Below are positions 55,039-63,908 of a DNA stretch of 64,000 bases, one piece after another. Both the position numbers and the translations under genes were made by a program. The notes below the pieces were generated by a model. The model saw only the letters and a list, made by a program, of their open reading frames with translations, was not told where the DNA came from and did no database searches. The stretch comes from Alcanivorax sp. REN37 (GTDB taxonomy: Bacteria; Pseudomonadota; Gammaproteobacteria; Pseudomonadales; Alcanivoracaceae). How positions within the stretch are numbered: position 1 is the stretch's first letter; every line of letters begins with the position of its first letter. Location of the stretch: assembly GCF_041102775.1 (NCBI RefSeq), contig NZ_JBGCUO010000002.1:90828-154827 (forward strand), in the 5' to 3' direction.

Positions 55039-56139
55039 ATGAGCCTGACACCGCACGCCGATCGCAACCTCCACCAACGCCTGCTCGACCACCTGAGTAC
55101 GGCGGTGGTGCTGCTGGATGCCCATTTCTGTCTCTGCTATCTGAACCCGGCGGCGGAAATGCTGCTGGGCAGCAGCGCCCAGCGGGTGCTCGGCAGCCGG
55201 TTGCCGGATGGCTTCTTCACCGATCCGGAAGCGCGCAGTGCGTTCGAGCGCTGCCTGACCGACGGCCATCCGTTCACCCGTCGTGAAGCCCACATCGTGC
55301 TGCCCAGCGCCCAGGAAATCGTGGTCGATTACAGTGTGTCGCCGTTGCAGCAGGGCCGCGCCGTGATGCTGATGGAGATCATCCCGCTCGACCGCATGTT
55401 GCGCATCGCCCGCGAAGAGGGGCTGGTGCACGCCCACCAAGCCACCCGCGCGCTGGTGCGCGGCGTTGCCCACGAGATCAAGAATCCGCTCGGCGGCATT
55501 CGCGGTGCCGCGCAGTTGCTGGAACGTGAACTGCCAGACCCGGCGCTGCGCGAGTACACCCGCGTGATCATTGGTGAGGCCGACCGGCTGCAGGTGCTGG
55601 CAGATCGCATGCTGGGGCCGCGCCGGCCGCCGCAGTTCTGCTGGTTGAACATTCACGAATGCCTGGAGCATGTGCGTCAGTTGGTGCTGGCGGAGTTTCC
55701 GGCAGTGGCCTGGGTGCGCGATTACGACACCAGCTTGCCGGACATCCCCGCCGACCGCGACCAACTGGTGCAGGTGATCCTCAACCTGGTCCGCAACGCT
55801 GCGCAGGCGCTCACCGAGCACCCGGTGGCGACGCCGCGCATCCTGCTGCGCACCCGGGTGCAGCGGCAGACGACCATCGGCAACCTGCGCCACCGCATGA
55901 TTGTGCGCCTCGATATTGAGGACAACGGACCTGGCATCGTCGACGAACTGCGCGAGACCTTGTTCTATCCGCTGGTCAGCGGCCGCGCCCAGGGCGCCGG
56001 GCTGGGTCTGTCGATCGCCCAATCGATCGTGTCCCAGCACCAGGCGCTGATTGAATGCCACAGTGAACCCGGCCGCACTTGCTTCAGCGTGCTGCTGCCC
56101 ATGGAAGCCCCGAGCCGCGAAGGAGAACACCGGCCATGA
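55039..56139 (+). CDS. ntrB: Nitrogen-regulation sensor kinase NtrB (GlnL)
   Basis: A 366-residue cytoplasmic kinase/phosphatase: an N-terminal PAS domain (residues about 10-110, STAVVLLDAHFCLCYLNPAAEMLLG), the H-box GVAHEIKNPLGGIRGAAQLLERELPD with phosphorylated His145, N-box QVILNLVRNAAQAL, G1 DNGPGI and G2 GAGLGLSIAQSIV. It phosphorylates NtrC when PII signals low nitrogen. It overlaps ntrC by 4 bases. An NtrC box lies upstream. Confidence 0.96.
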   Translation: MSLTPHADRNLHQRLLDHLSTAVVLLDAHFCLCYLNPAAEMLLGSSAQRVLGSRLPDGFFTDPEARSAFERCLTDGHPFTRREAHIVLPSAQEIVVDYSVSPLQQGRAVMLMEIIPLDRMLRIAREEGLVHAHQATRALVRGVAHEIKNPLGGIRGAAQLLERELPDPALREYTRVIIGEADRLQVLADRMLGPRRPPQFCWLNIHECLEHVRQLVLAEFPAVAWVRDYDTSLPDIPADRDQLVQVILNLVRNAAQALTEHPVATPRILLRTRVQRQTTIGNLRHRMIVRLDIEDNGPGIVDELRETLFYPLVSGRAQGAGLGLSIAQSIVSQHQALIECHSEPGRTCFSVLLPMEAPSREGEHRP

Positions 56140-57560
56140 CTGCCACCGTGTGGGTAATCGATGACGACCATGCGATCCGCTGGGTGCTCGATAAGGCCTT
56201 GGAACAAGCGGATCTGACGTCGCGTTGCTTCGACAACGCCGACGATCCGCTCAATGCGCTCGACGCCGGCGAGCCGGGCCCAGACGTTCTGATCAGCGAC
56301 GTGCGTATGCCCGGTACCGATGGCCTGCGGTTACTGCGCACCGTGCAGCGGCGCTACCCGGACATTCCGGTGATCATCATGACCGCCCATTCCGACCTTG
56401 AGTCGGCGGTGGCTTCCTACCAGGGCGGCGCGTTTGAATACCTGCCAAAGCCGTTTGATGTGGACGAAGCGGTGGCGCTGGTGCGCCGCGCAGTGCGCTA
56501 CCGTCGCAACCGCGACGGTGAGCCGACGGCCGCTGTCGCCGCGCCGCCGCCGACGGACATCATCGGCGAAGCGCCGGCGATGCAGGAAGTCTTTCGCGCC
56601 ATCGGGCGGCTCGCTCACTCGCCGGTGACGGTGCTGATCAACGGCCAGTCCGGCACCGGCAAGGAGCTGGTGGCGCGGGCACTGCACCGCCATTCGGTGC
56701 GCAGCGACGGGCCGTTTGTGGCGCTCAACATGGCCGCCATTCCCAAGGATCTGATCGAATCGGAACTGTTTGGCCACGAGAAGGGCGCGTTCACCAACGC
56801 CAATGCCCAGCGCCTTGGCCGGTTCGAGCAGGCCCACGGTGGCACCTTGTTCCTTGATGAAATCGGTGACATGCCGGCGGAAGCACAAACGCGGCTGCTG
56901 CGGGTGTTGCAGGAAAGTGAGTTCTACCGCGTCGGCGGCACCCAGGCGATCCGGGTCGATGTGCGCATCATCGCCGCCACCCACCAAGATCTGGAGCAAA
57001 AAGTGCAGCGCGGCGAGTTCCGCGAAGACCTATTCCACCGCCTCAATGTGATCCGCATTCACCTGCCACGGCTGGCGGAACGGCGTGAGGACATTCCCCG
57101 GTTGGCCCAGCATTTCCTGCAACAGGCGGCGCGAGAATTGGGCATGGAAGTGAAAAGCCTGCACCCAGACGCGGCTACCTTTTTGTCCTCGCTGCCGTGG
57201 CCCGGCAACGTGCGGCAACTGGAGAACACCTGCCGCTGGTTGACGGTGATGGCGTCCGGCCGCCAGGTGCTAGTGGATGATCTGCCGCCGGAGCTGGTGC
57301 CGGTCGCCGCGTCCGACAGCGGTGGCGGTGGCTGGGAGCGGCCGCTCAAACGCTGGGCTGAGCGGGCGCTGATGCAGGGCGAGCAGGGGCTGCTGGCCCA
57401 GGCGGTACCGACCTTTGAGCGCACCCTGTTGGAAGTCGCGTTGGCACACACCGGCGGCCGCCGCGGCGAAGCCGCCGAGTTGCTCGGCTGGGGGCGCAAC
57501 ACTCTGACCCGCAAGCTCAAGGAGCTGCAACTGGATGCGTTGGCGGCGGATGAGGACTGA
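56136..57560 (+). CDS. ntrC: Nitrogen-regulation response regulator NtrC (GlnG), with altered GAFTGA loop
   Basis: A 474-residue sigma-54 activator: receiver domain with phospho-acceptor D55 (VLISDVRMPG), an AAA+ domain with Walker A GQSGTGKELV, Walker B GGTLFLDEIGDMP and arginine finger region, and a Fis-type C-terminal helix-turn-helix (GRRGEAAELLGWGRNTLTRKLKEL). The loop that touches sigma-54, normally GAFTGA, reads GAFTNA at residues 217-222 (N221; codon AAC at 56796-56798). Everything else is intact, and the upstream glnA promoter looks functional, so the change may be tolerated. It is transcribed with ntrB. Confidence 0.95.
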   Translation: MTATVWVIDDDHAIRWVLDKALEQADLTSRCFDNADDPLNALDAGEPGPDVLISDVRMPGTDGLRLLRTVQRRYPDIPVIIMTAHSDLESAVASYQGGAFEYLPKPFDVDEAVALVRRAVRYRRNRDGEPTAAVAAPPPTDIIGEAPAMQEVFRAIGRLAHSPVTVLINGQSGTGKELVARALHRHSVRSDGPFVALNMAAIPKDLIESELFGHEKGAFTNANAQRLGRFEQAHGGTLFLDEIGDMPAEAQTRLLRVLQESEFYRVGGTQAIRVDVRIIAATHQDLEQKVQRGEFREDLFHRLNVIRIHLPRLAERREDIPRLAQHFLQQAARELGMEVKSLHPDAATFLSSLPWPGNVRQLENTCRWLTVMASGRQVLVDDLPPELVPVAASDSGGGGWERPLKRWAERALMQGEQGLLAQAVPTFERTLLEVALAHTGGRRGEAAELLGWGRNTLTRKLKELQLDALAADED

Positions 57561-57759
57561 GCGTTGAGGCCGCAGGAGTGGGCGCGGAGGCGTGGGCGCG
57601 CTGTGAACGCGTGAAGGCCTAAGGCGGGTCCGGACGGCGCATGGATAGTTTTGGCAAGTGCGCTGATGCGTGACCCGGTTCGGGTCGGTGTTCAGACCTG
57701 CTCCAGTTTGAGTGCTGGTTTCGAGTTCGGCTCTAGTGCCAGTCCCGGCTCAGGCTTGG

Positions 57760-57791
<32 letters not shown>

Positions 57792-57817
57792 TTGGCTCGG
57801 CTCGGCTCGGCTCGGAG

Positions 57818-57867
57818 AAAGCTAGGCTGGACCGGGCCAAGCTTGGTCCCGCTCCAGCCTAGCCTTT
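57818..57867. repeat. Imperfect 50-base palindrome
   Basis: AAAGCTAGGCTGGACCGGG and its near-complement CCCGCTCCAGCCTAGCCTTT flank a central CCAAGCTTGG. It could extrude as a cruciform or form a long RNA hairpin. Confidence 0.75.
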
Positions 57868-57952
57868 GCACTGCCCAGCGGACTCGGGGCAAGGTGTACC
57901 GAAAAATTCTAGTGCAGCCGGTGTGGCTTTATCCCACTCCTGGCCGAACCCC

Positions 57953-58015
57953 AGCCCAGCCCAACCCAACCCAACCCAACCCAACCGAACCCAGCCCAGC
58001 CCAGCCCAGCCCAGC
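57953..58015. repeat. CCCAA/CCCAG pentamer array
   Basis: About twelve five-base units (CCCAG, then CCCAA, then CCCAG). The reverse strand is (GGGTT/GGGCT)n, again a G-quadruplex-type sequence with two-base loops. Confidence 0.88.
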
Positions 58016-58285
58016 CCTGCCCTGCTCCAGTTCGAGTGTTGGTTTCGAATTCGGCTCTAGTTCCAGTCCCGGTTCCGGCTTCGGTTCCGGCTATGGCTCC
58101 GCCCCGAATCGTCACCATCACTGCATCGAGCCTGACCTATCCGCAGGCACTATCGCGTCCCAGGGTTTCGACTCGGCGTGCCGATCACTGCCTGCCCTGA
58201 CCGGTATTGCCGACCCAGGCGGTTGCCCATGCTCTGCACCCTCGGCTGGCGTATGCTGCCGAACTCGTGATGGTTTGGAGTGGTC

Positions 58286-59248
58286 ATGTCTGCGCGTCTG
58301 TTTCCCCCGTTGAAGCCTTGGTACCAAAGCCATGTTGAAGTGGGCGATGGTCATCGTCTGTATGTGGAGCAGAGCGGCTGTGAGGACGGTTGGCCGGTAG
58401 TGGTGGTGCATGGCGGTCCCGGCGGCGGTTGCGCGCCGTCGATGCGTCAGTATTTCGACCCCAGTCGCTGGCGCATCATCCTGTTCGATCAGCGCGGTGC
58501 CGGTTTGTCGACGCCGATGGGCGGCTTGGAGCACAACCACACCGATGCCTTGGTGTCCGATATGGAGTGCCTGCGCCAGCAGCTCGGCATTGAACGCTGG
58601 ACGCTGTTTGGCGGCTCCTGGGGGGTGACACTGTCGCTGCGTTACGCCCAGTGCCATCCGGAGCGGGTGGCAGCGCTGGTGCTGCGCGGCGTGTTCCTGT
58701 GCCGGCCGCAGGACTTAGACTGGCTGTACGGCGGTGGTGCTGGCCGGCTGCAGCCGGAGGCGTGGCAGGCGTTCAACGCCCCGATCCCGCCGGCGCAGCG
58801 GGACGACTTGGTGGCGGCTTATCTGCAGCGGCTGACTGACCCCGAGGTGCCGGAAGCGGAGCAGCTGTTGCTGGCACAAGCCTGGGCTGCTTGGGAGGCG
58901 ACCTGCGCCACACTGCTGCCGTCGACGGAGGTAAGCGAGGGCTTCCAGCAGCGCGCGTTGGCGTTAGCACGGCTGGAGGCGCACTACTTCCGCCATGGCG
59001 GCTTCTTGCCGGCGGACGGCTTGTTGGCCGGCTGCGCGGCATTGCCGCAGTGGCCGGTGGAAATCGTCCATGGCCGTTACGATCTGGTGTGCCCGCTGGA
59101 TCAGGCTTGGGCGCTGCATCAAGCGCTGCCGCACAGCCGTTTGACGGTGGTGGCCGATGGCGGCCACGCGTCCAGTGAGCCGGGTATTCAGCAGGCGTTG
59201 CTGGATGCGGTGGTGCGGGTCGGCGCGCAGCTGGAGTCTCTCCAATGA
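58286..59248 (+). CDS. pip: Prolyl aminopeptidase
   Basis: A 320-residue cytoplasmic alpha/beta hydrolase that removes N-terminal proline. HGGPGGG (oxyanion side, residues 42-48) and the elbow GGSWGVTLSL with Ser111 are the family hallmarks; FDQRGAGLSTP and VCPLDQAW (catalytic Asp) and DGGHASSEP (catalytic His) follow. ATG 58286 lies 5 bases after TTGGAG. dtd overlaps its end by 4 bases, the same pairing as in Pseudomonas. Confidence 0.94.
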   Translation: MSARLFPPLKPWYQSHVEVGDGHRLYVEQSGCEDGWPVVVVHGGPGGGCAPSMRQYFDPSRWRIILFDQRGAGLSTPMGGLEHNHTDALVSDMECLRQQLGIERWTLFGGSWGVTLSLRYAQCHPERVAALVLRGVFLCRPQDLDWLYGGGAGRLQPEAWQAFNAPIPPAQRDDLVAAYLQRLTDPEVPEAEQLLLAQAWAAWEATCATLLPSTEVSEGFQQRALALARLEAHYFRHGGFLPADGLLAGCAALPQWPVEIVHGRYDLVCPLDQAWALHQALPHSRLTVVADGGHASSEPGIQQALLDAVVRVGAQLESLQ

Positions 59249-59682
59249 AGGTGGTGGTGCAGCGCGTCAGCGAGGCCGCGGTGCGGGTCGATGGCGAGGT
59301 GGTGGGCGCCATCGGCAGCGGCTTGCTGCTGCTGGTGGGCATTTGCCAGCACGACGACACCGCCGCGGTGACACGCATGGCGACCCGGATCCTCGGTTAC
59401 CGGCTGTTCAGTGATGAACAGGGCAAGATGAACCTCGATGTGCGTCAGGCCGGTGGCCAAGTGCTGGCGGTGTCGCAATTCACGCTGTCGGCCGACACCG
59501 GGCGCGGGAGGCGGCCCAGCTTCACCCGCTGCGCCGCGCCGGCGTTGGCGCAGCCGCTTTACCAGCAGTTCATCGCGGCGTTGCAGCAGGGCGGCGTGGC
59601 GGTAGAGCGCGGCGTGTTTGGTGCTGACATGCAGGTGTCATTAGTGAATGACGGGCCGGTGACGTTCGTGCTGGAAAGCTGA
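59245..59682 (+). CDS. dtd: D-aminoacyl-tRNA deacylase
   Basis: A 145-residue chiral-proofreading enzyme that removes D-amino acids from tRNA. It begins MKVVVQRVSEAAVRVDGEVVG, with the SQFTL motif (VSQFTLSAD, residue about 77) and the Gly-cisPro-type NDGPVTFVLES end (residues 135-145), both diagnostic of DTD. Coupled to pip by a 4-base overlap. Confidence 0.97.
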   Translation: MKVVVQRVSEAAVRVDGEVVGAIGSGLLLLVGICQHDDTAAVTRMATRILGYRLFSDEQGKMNLDVRQAGGQVLAVSQFTLSADTGRGRRPSFTRCAAPALAQPLYQQFIAALQQGGVAVERGVFGADMQVSLVNDGPVTFVLES

Positions 59683-59740
59683 CCTAGCGCGGATCAACTG
59701 TGCAAATTGGTTAACATTTCTCAATGCTGAGAGCGAAAGC

Positions 59741-59768
59741 TTGTGCGGTCATAGCGCTCCACTATGAT
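59741..59768 (+). promoter_or_regulatory. Candidate sigma-70 promoter of the DUF3015 gene
   Basis: TTGTGC (59741-59746) and TATGAT (59763-59768) are 16 bases apart and lie about 65 bases ahead of the ATG. Confidence 0.45.
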
Positions 59769-59833
59769 TGAGCCACCGCCCGCCAGACGCGCGGGGGGAC
59801 CTCAACATTATAAAATCGCGAAGGAGTTCGACG

Positions 59834-60316
59834 ATGAAACGTATTCTGCTGGCAACTGCTCTTCTGGGTGCATCCGTATCTGCTTCCGCTGTAGCGCCGG
59901 GCGGCCCGGGTTGTGGCTGGGGTAACATGCTGTTCGAAGGCAACAACGGCCTGCCGATGCACCTGCTGGCATCGCTGGTGAACGGCACCTCCGGTAACGC
60001 CACCTTCGGTATGACCACCGGTACCAACGGCTGTGACACCAGCGGCAACCTGACCTACTCCGGCAAGAGCCTGCTGGCGATGAACGGCGTGCTGGAAGAA
60101 GTCGCTCGCGACGTGGCCATGGGCGAAGGCGAAGCGCTGACCGCACTGTCCGTTGCCATGGGTGTTGAGGCGACCGACCGTGGCCACTTCAACGCTGTGC
60201 TGCACAACAACTTCGACTCCATCTTCACCAGCGAAAACGTAACTGCTGCGGAAGTGATGGCGAACATCGAATCCGTGCTCAAAGCGGATGACGCTCTGGC
60301 GAAATACTCCGCCTGA
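59834..60316 (+). CDS. DUF3015 periplasmic protein
   Basis: A 160-residue exported protein: signal peptide MKRILLATALLGASVSASA, then the DUF3015 pattern PGGPGCGWGNMLFEGNNGLPMHLLASLVNGTSGNATFGMTTGTNGCD with paired cysteines. The remainder is helical (NGVLEEVARDVAMGEGEALTALSVAMGVE). A strong AAGGAG site suggests high expression. It precedes the DUF4105 gene by 83 bases; these two families often occur together. Function unknown. Confidence 0.9.
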   Translation: MKRILLATALLGASVSASAVAPGGPGCGWGNMLFEGNNGLPMHLLASLVNGTSGNATFGMTTGTNGCDTSGNLTYSGKSLLAMNGVLEEVARDVAMGEGEALTALSVAMGVEATDRGHFNAVLHNNFDSIFTSENVTAAEVMANIESVLKADDALAKYSA

Positions 60317-60324
60317 TGCGCCGT

Positions 60325-60353
60325 GCCCTGCCGCGGCTGTGCGGCGGCAGGGC
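60325..60353 (+). terminator. Hairpin after the DUF3015 gene
   Basis: GCCCTGCCGC / GCGGCAGGGC with a 9-base loop, starting 9 bases after the stop, followed only by CACCTCTCC. It may attenuate read-through into the DUF4105 gene. Confidence 0.45.
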
Positions 60354-60399
60354 CACCTCTCCTTGCGGCATTGTCGCCGCCACCGCTGATTCCATTCCC

Positions 60400-62250
60400 A
60401 TGTTGCGTGTTGTTCTAACCGCCCTGCTGGGCGCCCTGTTGGCACTGCCGGGCTCTGTGCTGGCCACCGCCCCGGCTCCCATCGACCTGCAGCAACTGGA
60501 GCAACACCCCCGTTGGCAGGCGCTGTTGCACATCAATCGCGGCGCCACCCTGCGCCAGCGCGGTAACAGTTATGTTGCCGATGATGCGTTCTTCTTGGCT
60601 GATAACGGTCGCCGCCAGCCGCGCGCCGAATTGCGCGCCTCCATCGAGCAATTGGCAGCGCCGCAGTCGCCGGCCCGCTGCCAGTTTCCGGCTCGCTACC
60701 GGTTCCTGGCTGAACAATTGCAGTGGCCGCAGGAAATGGCGCCGTTTGCCCACTGTGATGAGTACCTGGAGTGGCGTGCGGAAATCCCCACCGGCAAGGC
60801 GGTGCTGATTTTCCCCGCGGCCTATCTGAACAGCCCATCGTCGATGTTCGGTCACACCCTGCTGCGGCTCGACAGTGCCGAAGACCAGGGCGTGTGGTTG
60901 TCTTGGGCGGTGAATTTTGGCGCCCTTACGGACGGCAGCGACAACTCGATTTTCTATATTTACCGCGGCTTGGCCGGCGGTTATGACGGCTACTTCTCCA
61001 TTGTTCCCTACGTCACCAAAATCCAGGATTACGCCCACCTGGAAAACCGCGATATGTGGGAATACGAGCTGACCCTGGATGACGATGAGCTGTCTTGGCT
61101 GGTGGATCATCTGTGGGAGCTGAAGGACATTCGCTTCGACTACTACTTCTTCGACGAGAACTGCTCCTTCCGGCTGCTGGAGCTGATGGAAGTAGCGCGC
61201 CCCGGTATTGGTCTGCTCGATAGCCTGCGCTTCACCGAAGTGCCGGTGAATACGGTGCGCAGCATTGACGATGCCGGCCTGATTGGCAGCCGCCACTACC
61301 GCGCCTCAAAGTCCCGCGAGTTGAACCACTTGGCCGACCAACTCAGCCCGGCAGCACGGCGGGTGGCACGGCGGTTGGCGGATCGGCCGGAGCAGGTCAT
61401 CGCCAGCGCCGATTACCAGTCCTACAGCCCCGAGCAGCGCCGTTTGATGGCGCAGACCGCCTATGAATACCTGCGCTTCTCTCACCGTACCCAAGAGCGT
61501 AACGAGTCGGTGGCGCGGCGCAGCTTCACGCTGCTGCGCGAGATCCGCACCCTGCCGGCCAGCGCATTGCCGCCGCTGCCGACCCCAGACGCCCCGGAGG
61601 ACGGCCATGCCACCAAGATGCTGTCTGCCGGCGGGGGGATGCGCGATGACAACGGTTTCGGCGAGCTGGGTCTGCGGCTCACTTACCACGACTGGTTCGA
61701 CAACAACCCCGGTTTCCTGCGCGGCGCGGAGATCGAAGGCCTCAACCTGCGACTGCGCAAGGAAGAGAGCCAGCGGCCGGTGCTGGAGTCGCTGCAGTTG
61801 GTCAACATCCGCTCGCTGGCGCCACGCAGTGCCTTCGTGAAGCCGACCTCCTGGTTTGTCACCGGCGGCATCGAGCGAGCCTTCACCACTGAGCGCCGGC
61901 GTGCGGTGCGCTATTTGGAAGGCGGGCCGGGGCTGAGCTGGCGGTGGGGCAATTTCCACCCCTATGCGCTGAGTCTGTTCCGCATCGAAAATAATTCCGA
62001 CTGGGATCACTGGGTGGAAGCCGGGGCCGGAGCGCGGCTCGGGATGCTCTGGTACGCGCCGGGCGTGACGCTGGGCGCCAGTGCAGAAGGCTACTACCTG
62101 ACCAACGACGCCTACCGCCACCGCGCTACGCTCACTGCCAGTGTGCCGGTGGGCCGCAACAATGCGTTGCGCCTCGACCTGGTACGGGACGGCTGGCGCG
62201 ATGACCACGATGAGGAGATCCGGTTGGCATGGCGTCACTACTTCCGTTGA
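60400..62250 (+). CDS. DUF4105 (Lnb-type periplasmic) protein
   Basis: A 616-residue exported protein: signal peptide MLRVVLTALLGALLALPGSVLA, then the N-terminal periplasmic domain with the conserved SSMFGHTLLRLD (His) and YYFFDENCSFRLLELMEVARPG (Cys). These two residues give it the look of a papain-like or NlpC-type fold, and the C-terminal part after about residue 420 looks like beta-barrel strands ending YFR. Enzymatic role unproven. ATG 60400 is chosen for the signal peptide; the frame is open from 60316. Its 3' end overlaps the next lipoprotein by 22 bases. Confidence 0.82.
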   Translation: MLRVVLTALLGALLALPGSVLATAPAPIDLQQLEQHPRWQALLHINRGATLRQRGNSYVADDAFFLADNGRRQPRAELRASIEQLAAPQSPARCQFPARYRFLAEQLQWPQEMAPFAHCDEYLEWRAEIPTGKAVLIFPAAYLNSPSSMFGHTLLRLDSAEDQGVWLSWAVNFGALTDGSDNSIFYIYRGLAGGYDGYFSIVPYVTKIQDYAHLENRDMWEYELTLDDDELSWLVDHLWELKDIRFDYYFFDENCSFRLLELMEVARPGIGLLDSLRFTEVPVNTVRSIDDAGLIGSRHYRASKSRELNHLADQLSPAARRVARRLADRPEQVIASADYQSYSPEQRRLMAQTAYEYLRFSHRTQERNESVARRSFTLLREIRTLPASALPPLPTPDAPEDGHATKMLSAGGGMRDDNGFGELGLRLTYHDWFDNNPGFLRGAEIEGLNLRLRKEESQRPVLESLQLVNIRSLAPRSAFVKPTSWFVTGGIERAFTTERRRAVRYLEGGPGLSWRWGNFHPYALSLFRIENNSDWDHWVEAGAGARLGMLWYAPGVTLGASAEGYYLTNDAYRHRATLTASVPVGRNNALRLDLVRDGWRDDHDEEIRLAWRHYFR

Positions 62251-63071
62251 TGCGTGGTGTGCTGCTGGCGGGCGCGCTGCTGGCCAGCGGCTGCAGCAGC
62301 CTACTGTTCTACCCGATGTCGCCCTGGGTGCAGAACCCGGCGCGCCAAGGTCTAGACTATCAAGATGTGGTGCTGATTCACGCTGACGGCTTGCGCCTGC
62401 ACAGCTGGTGGCTACCGGCCGCCACAGATGAAGTGGCCGGCACCGTGCTGTTCCTGCACGGCAACGCGCAGAACATCAGCACCCACTTGATGGGCGTGGC
62501 GTGGATGCCCGCCGCCGGCTACGAGGTGCTGCTGCTGGATTACCGTGGTTACGGCTTGTCGGAGGGCCGTCCGCGTCTGCCAGACGTGTTGGATGACATT
62601 CAGCTGGCGCTGGACTGGCTGCAAAGCCGGCGCCGCAGTGACGCGCCGCTAGTGGTGTTTGGCCAGAGTCTGGGCGCGGCCATGGGCAGCGCGGTGCTGG
62701 CGCGGCCCGATAACCGCGACAAATACGACTGCGTGATGCTGGAAGGCGGCTTCGCCAATTATCAGGACATCAGCCGCGACATCATGAGTAAAAGCTGGCT
62801 GCTGCGACCGTTCGGCCCGTTCGTGCGCGCCGGCCTGCCCCGCGACCTGCAGCCGGAGCAGCAGGTGGGCGCCTTGGCGCCGACGCCGCTGCTGATCCTG
62901 CACAGCCTGGACGACAGTATTGTGCCGTTTGCCCACGGCGAGCGGTTGGCGGCGGCGGCCGGCGAGGGCAGTGAGTTCCAACGCCTGCGCGGCGAGCACA
63001 TCAGCGCCGGCCGCGATCCCGCAGTGCAGGCGCGGCTGGCCACTTTCATGCAGGGCGCCTGTCGCCACTGA
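62229..63071 (+). CDS. Alpha/beta-hydrolase lipoprotein
   Basis: A 280-residue lipoprotein with lipobox LLASGC (C22), then an alpha/beta hydrolase fold: VLFLHGNAQNISTHL (oxyanion), LLDYRGYGLSEG, VVFGQSLGAAMGSA with the nucleophile Ser, LHSLDDSIVP (Asp) and GEHISAG (His). The family is often annotated as 'lysophospholipase/BEM46-like'. ATG 62229 is preceded by GAGGAG; ATG 62250, exactly at the previous stop, gives an equally good signal peptide. It completes the DUF3015-DUF4105-hydrolase set. Confidence 0.85.
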   Translation: MASLLPLMRGVLLAGALLASGCSSLLFYPMSPWVQNPARQGLDYQDVVLIHADGLRLHSWWLPAATDEVAGTVLFLHGNAQNISTHLMGVAWMPAAGYEVLLLDYRGYGLSEGRPRLPDVLDDIQLALDWLQSRRRSDAPLVVFGQSLGAAMGSAVLARPDNRDKYDCVMLEGGFANYQDISRDIMSKSWLLRPFGPFVRAGLPRDLQPEQQVGALAPTPLLILHSLDDSIVPFAHGERLAAAAGEGSEFQRLRGEHISAGRDPAVQARLATFMQGACRH

Positions 63072-63092
63072 CCCCTGCGGCACTAACTAAAA

Positions 63093-63120
63093 CGCCCCGG
63101 CTGCATGGCAGGCCGGGGCG
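63093..63120 (-). terminator. Terminator of the tat operon
   Basis: CGCCCCGGC / GCCGGGGCG stem; on the reverse strand it is followed by TTTTAGTTAG, so it ends the tatC transcript. It may also stop the plus-strand hydrolase gene weakly. Confidence 0.65.
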
Positions 63121-63140
63121 TGGTCTGGATGGGCGCTGGA

Positions 63141-63908
63141 TCAGGCGTCCGCACCTTCGTGCGGTTCCGGCTCAGCCTCCCGTGGGCGCACCCAGCGCGA
63201 CACCAGCAAGCCGATCTCGAACAGCATCCACATCGGAATCGCCAGCAGTGTCTGCGAAATCACGTCCGGTGGGGTCAGGAACATGCCAACCACGAAGCAA
63301 CCTACAATGATGTAAGGCCGCTTCTCACTCAGGCTTTCCACCGTGCTGATGCCGGTGGCCACCATCAGCACGATGGCAATCGGCAGCTCGAAGCTGAGTC
63401 CGAACGCCATGAACAGCGCCATGATGAAATCTAGGTAGCTGCTGATGTCGGTGGCAATCGCCACCCCTTCCGGGGCCACCGCAGTGAAGAATTTGAAGAT
63501 CAGCGGGAATACTACGAAGTACGCGAACGACGCGCCGAGGTAGAACAGCAGCACGCTGCTGAACAGCAGCGGTGCCGCTAACCGGCGCTCGTGACGGTAC
63601 AGCCCCGGTGCAATGAAGCCCCAGGCTTGGTGCAGTAGGAACGGCACCGACACCAGAATGCTGAGATAGAACGTCATCTTCAGCGGCACCATCAACGGCG
63701 AGGTGACGCCGGTGGCAATCATGCTGGTGCCAGCCGGCAAAGCTTCAATCAGCGGCAGCGCCAGGAAGTGATAGATCTGCTGCGAGAAGTAAAACAGCCC
63801 AATGAACAGCACCAGGATCACCACCACGCACTTGAGCAGGCGCGTGCGCAGCTCCAGCAGGTGGGCGATCAGCGATTGGGAGCGGTCCGGGGAGGTCGGT
63901 TCGGTCAT
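63141..63908 (-). CDS. tatC: Sec-independent translocase subunit TatC
   Basis: A 255-residue inner-membrane protein with six transmembrane segments that recognises twin-arginine signals. It begins with a short extra N-terminus and [11 protein letters not shown], the conserved cytoplasmic start; [44 protein letters not shown] and [29 protein letters not shown] are TatC hallmarks. It overlaps the tatB stop by three bases (ATGA arrangement). Confidence 0.97.
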   Translation of the reverse strand: MTEPTSPDRSQSLIAHLLELRTRLLKCVVVILVLFIGLFYFSQQIYHFLALPLIEALPAGTSMIATGVTSPLMVPLKMTFYLSILVSVPFLLHQAWGFIAPGLYRHERRLAAPLLFSSVLLFYLGASFAYFVVFPLIFKFFTAVAPEGVAIATDISSYLDFIMALFMAFGLSFELPIAIVLMVATGISTVESLSEKRPYIIVGCFVVGMFLTPPDVISQTLLAIPMWMLFEIGLLVSRWVRPREAEPEPHEGADA

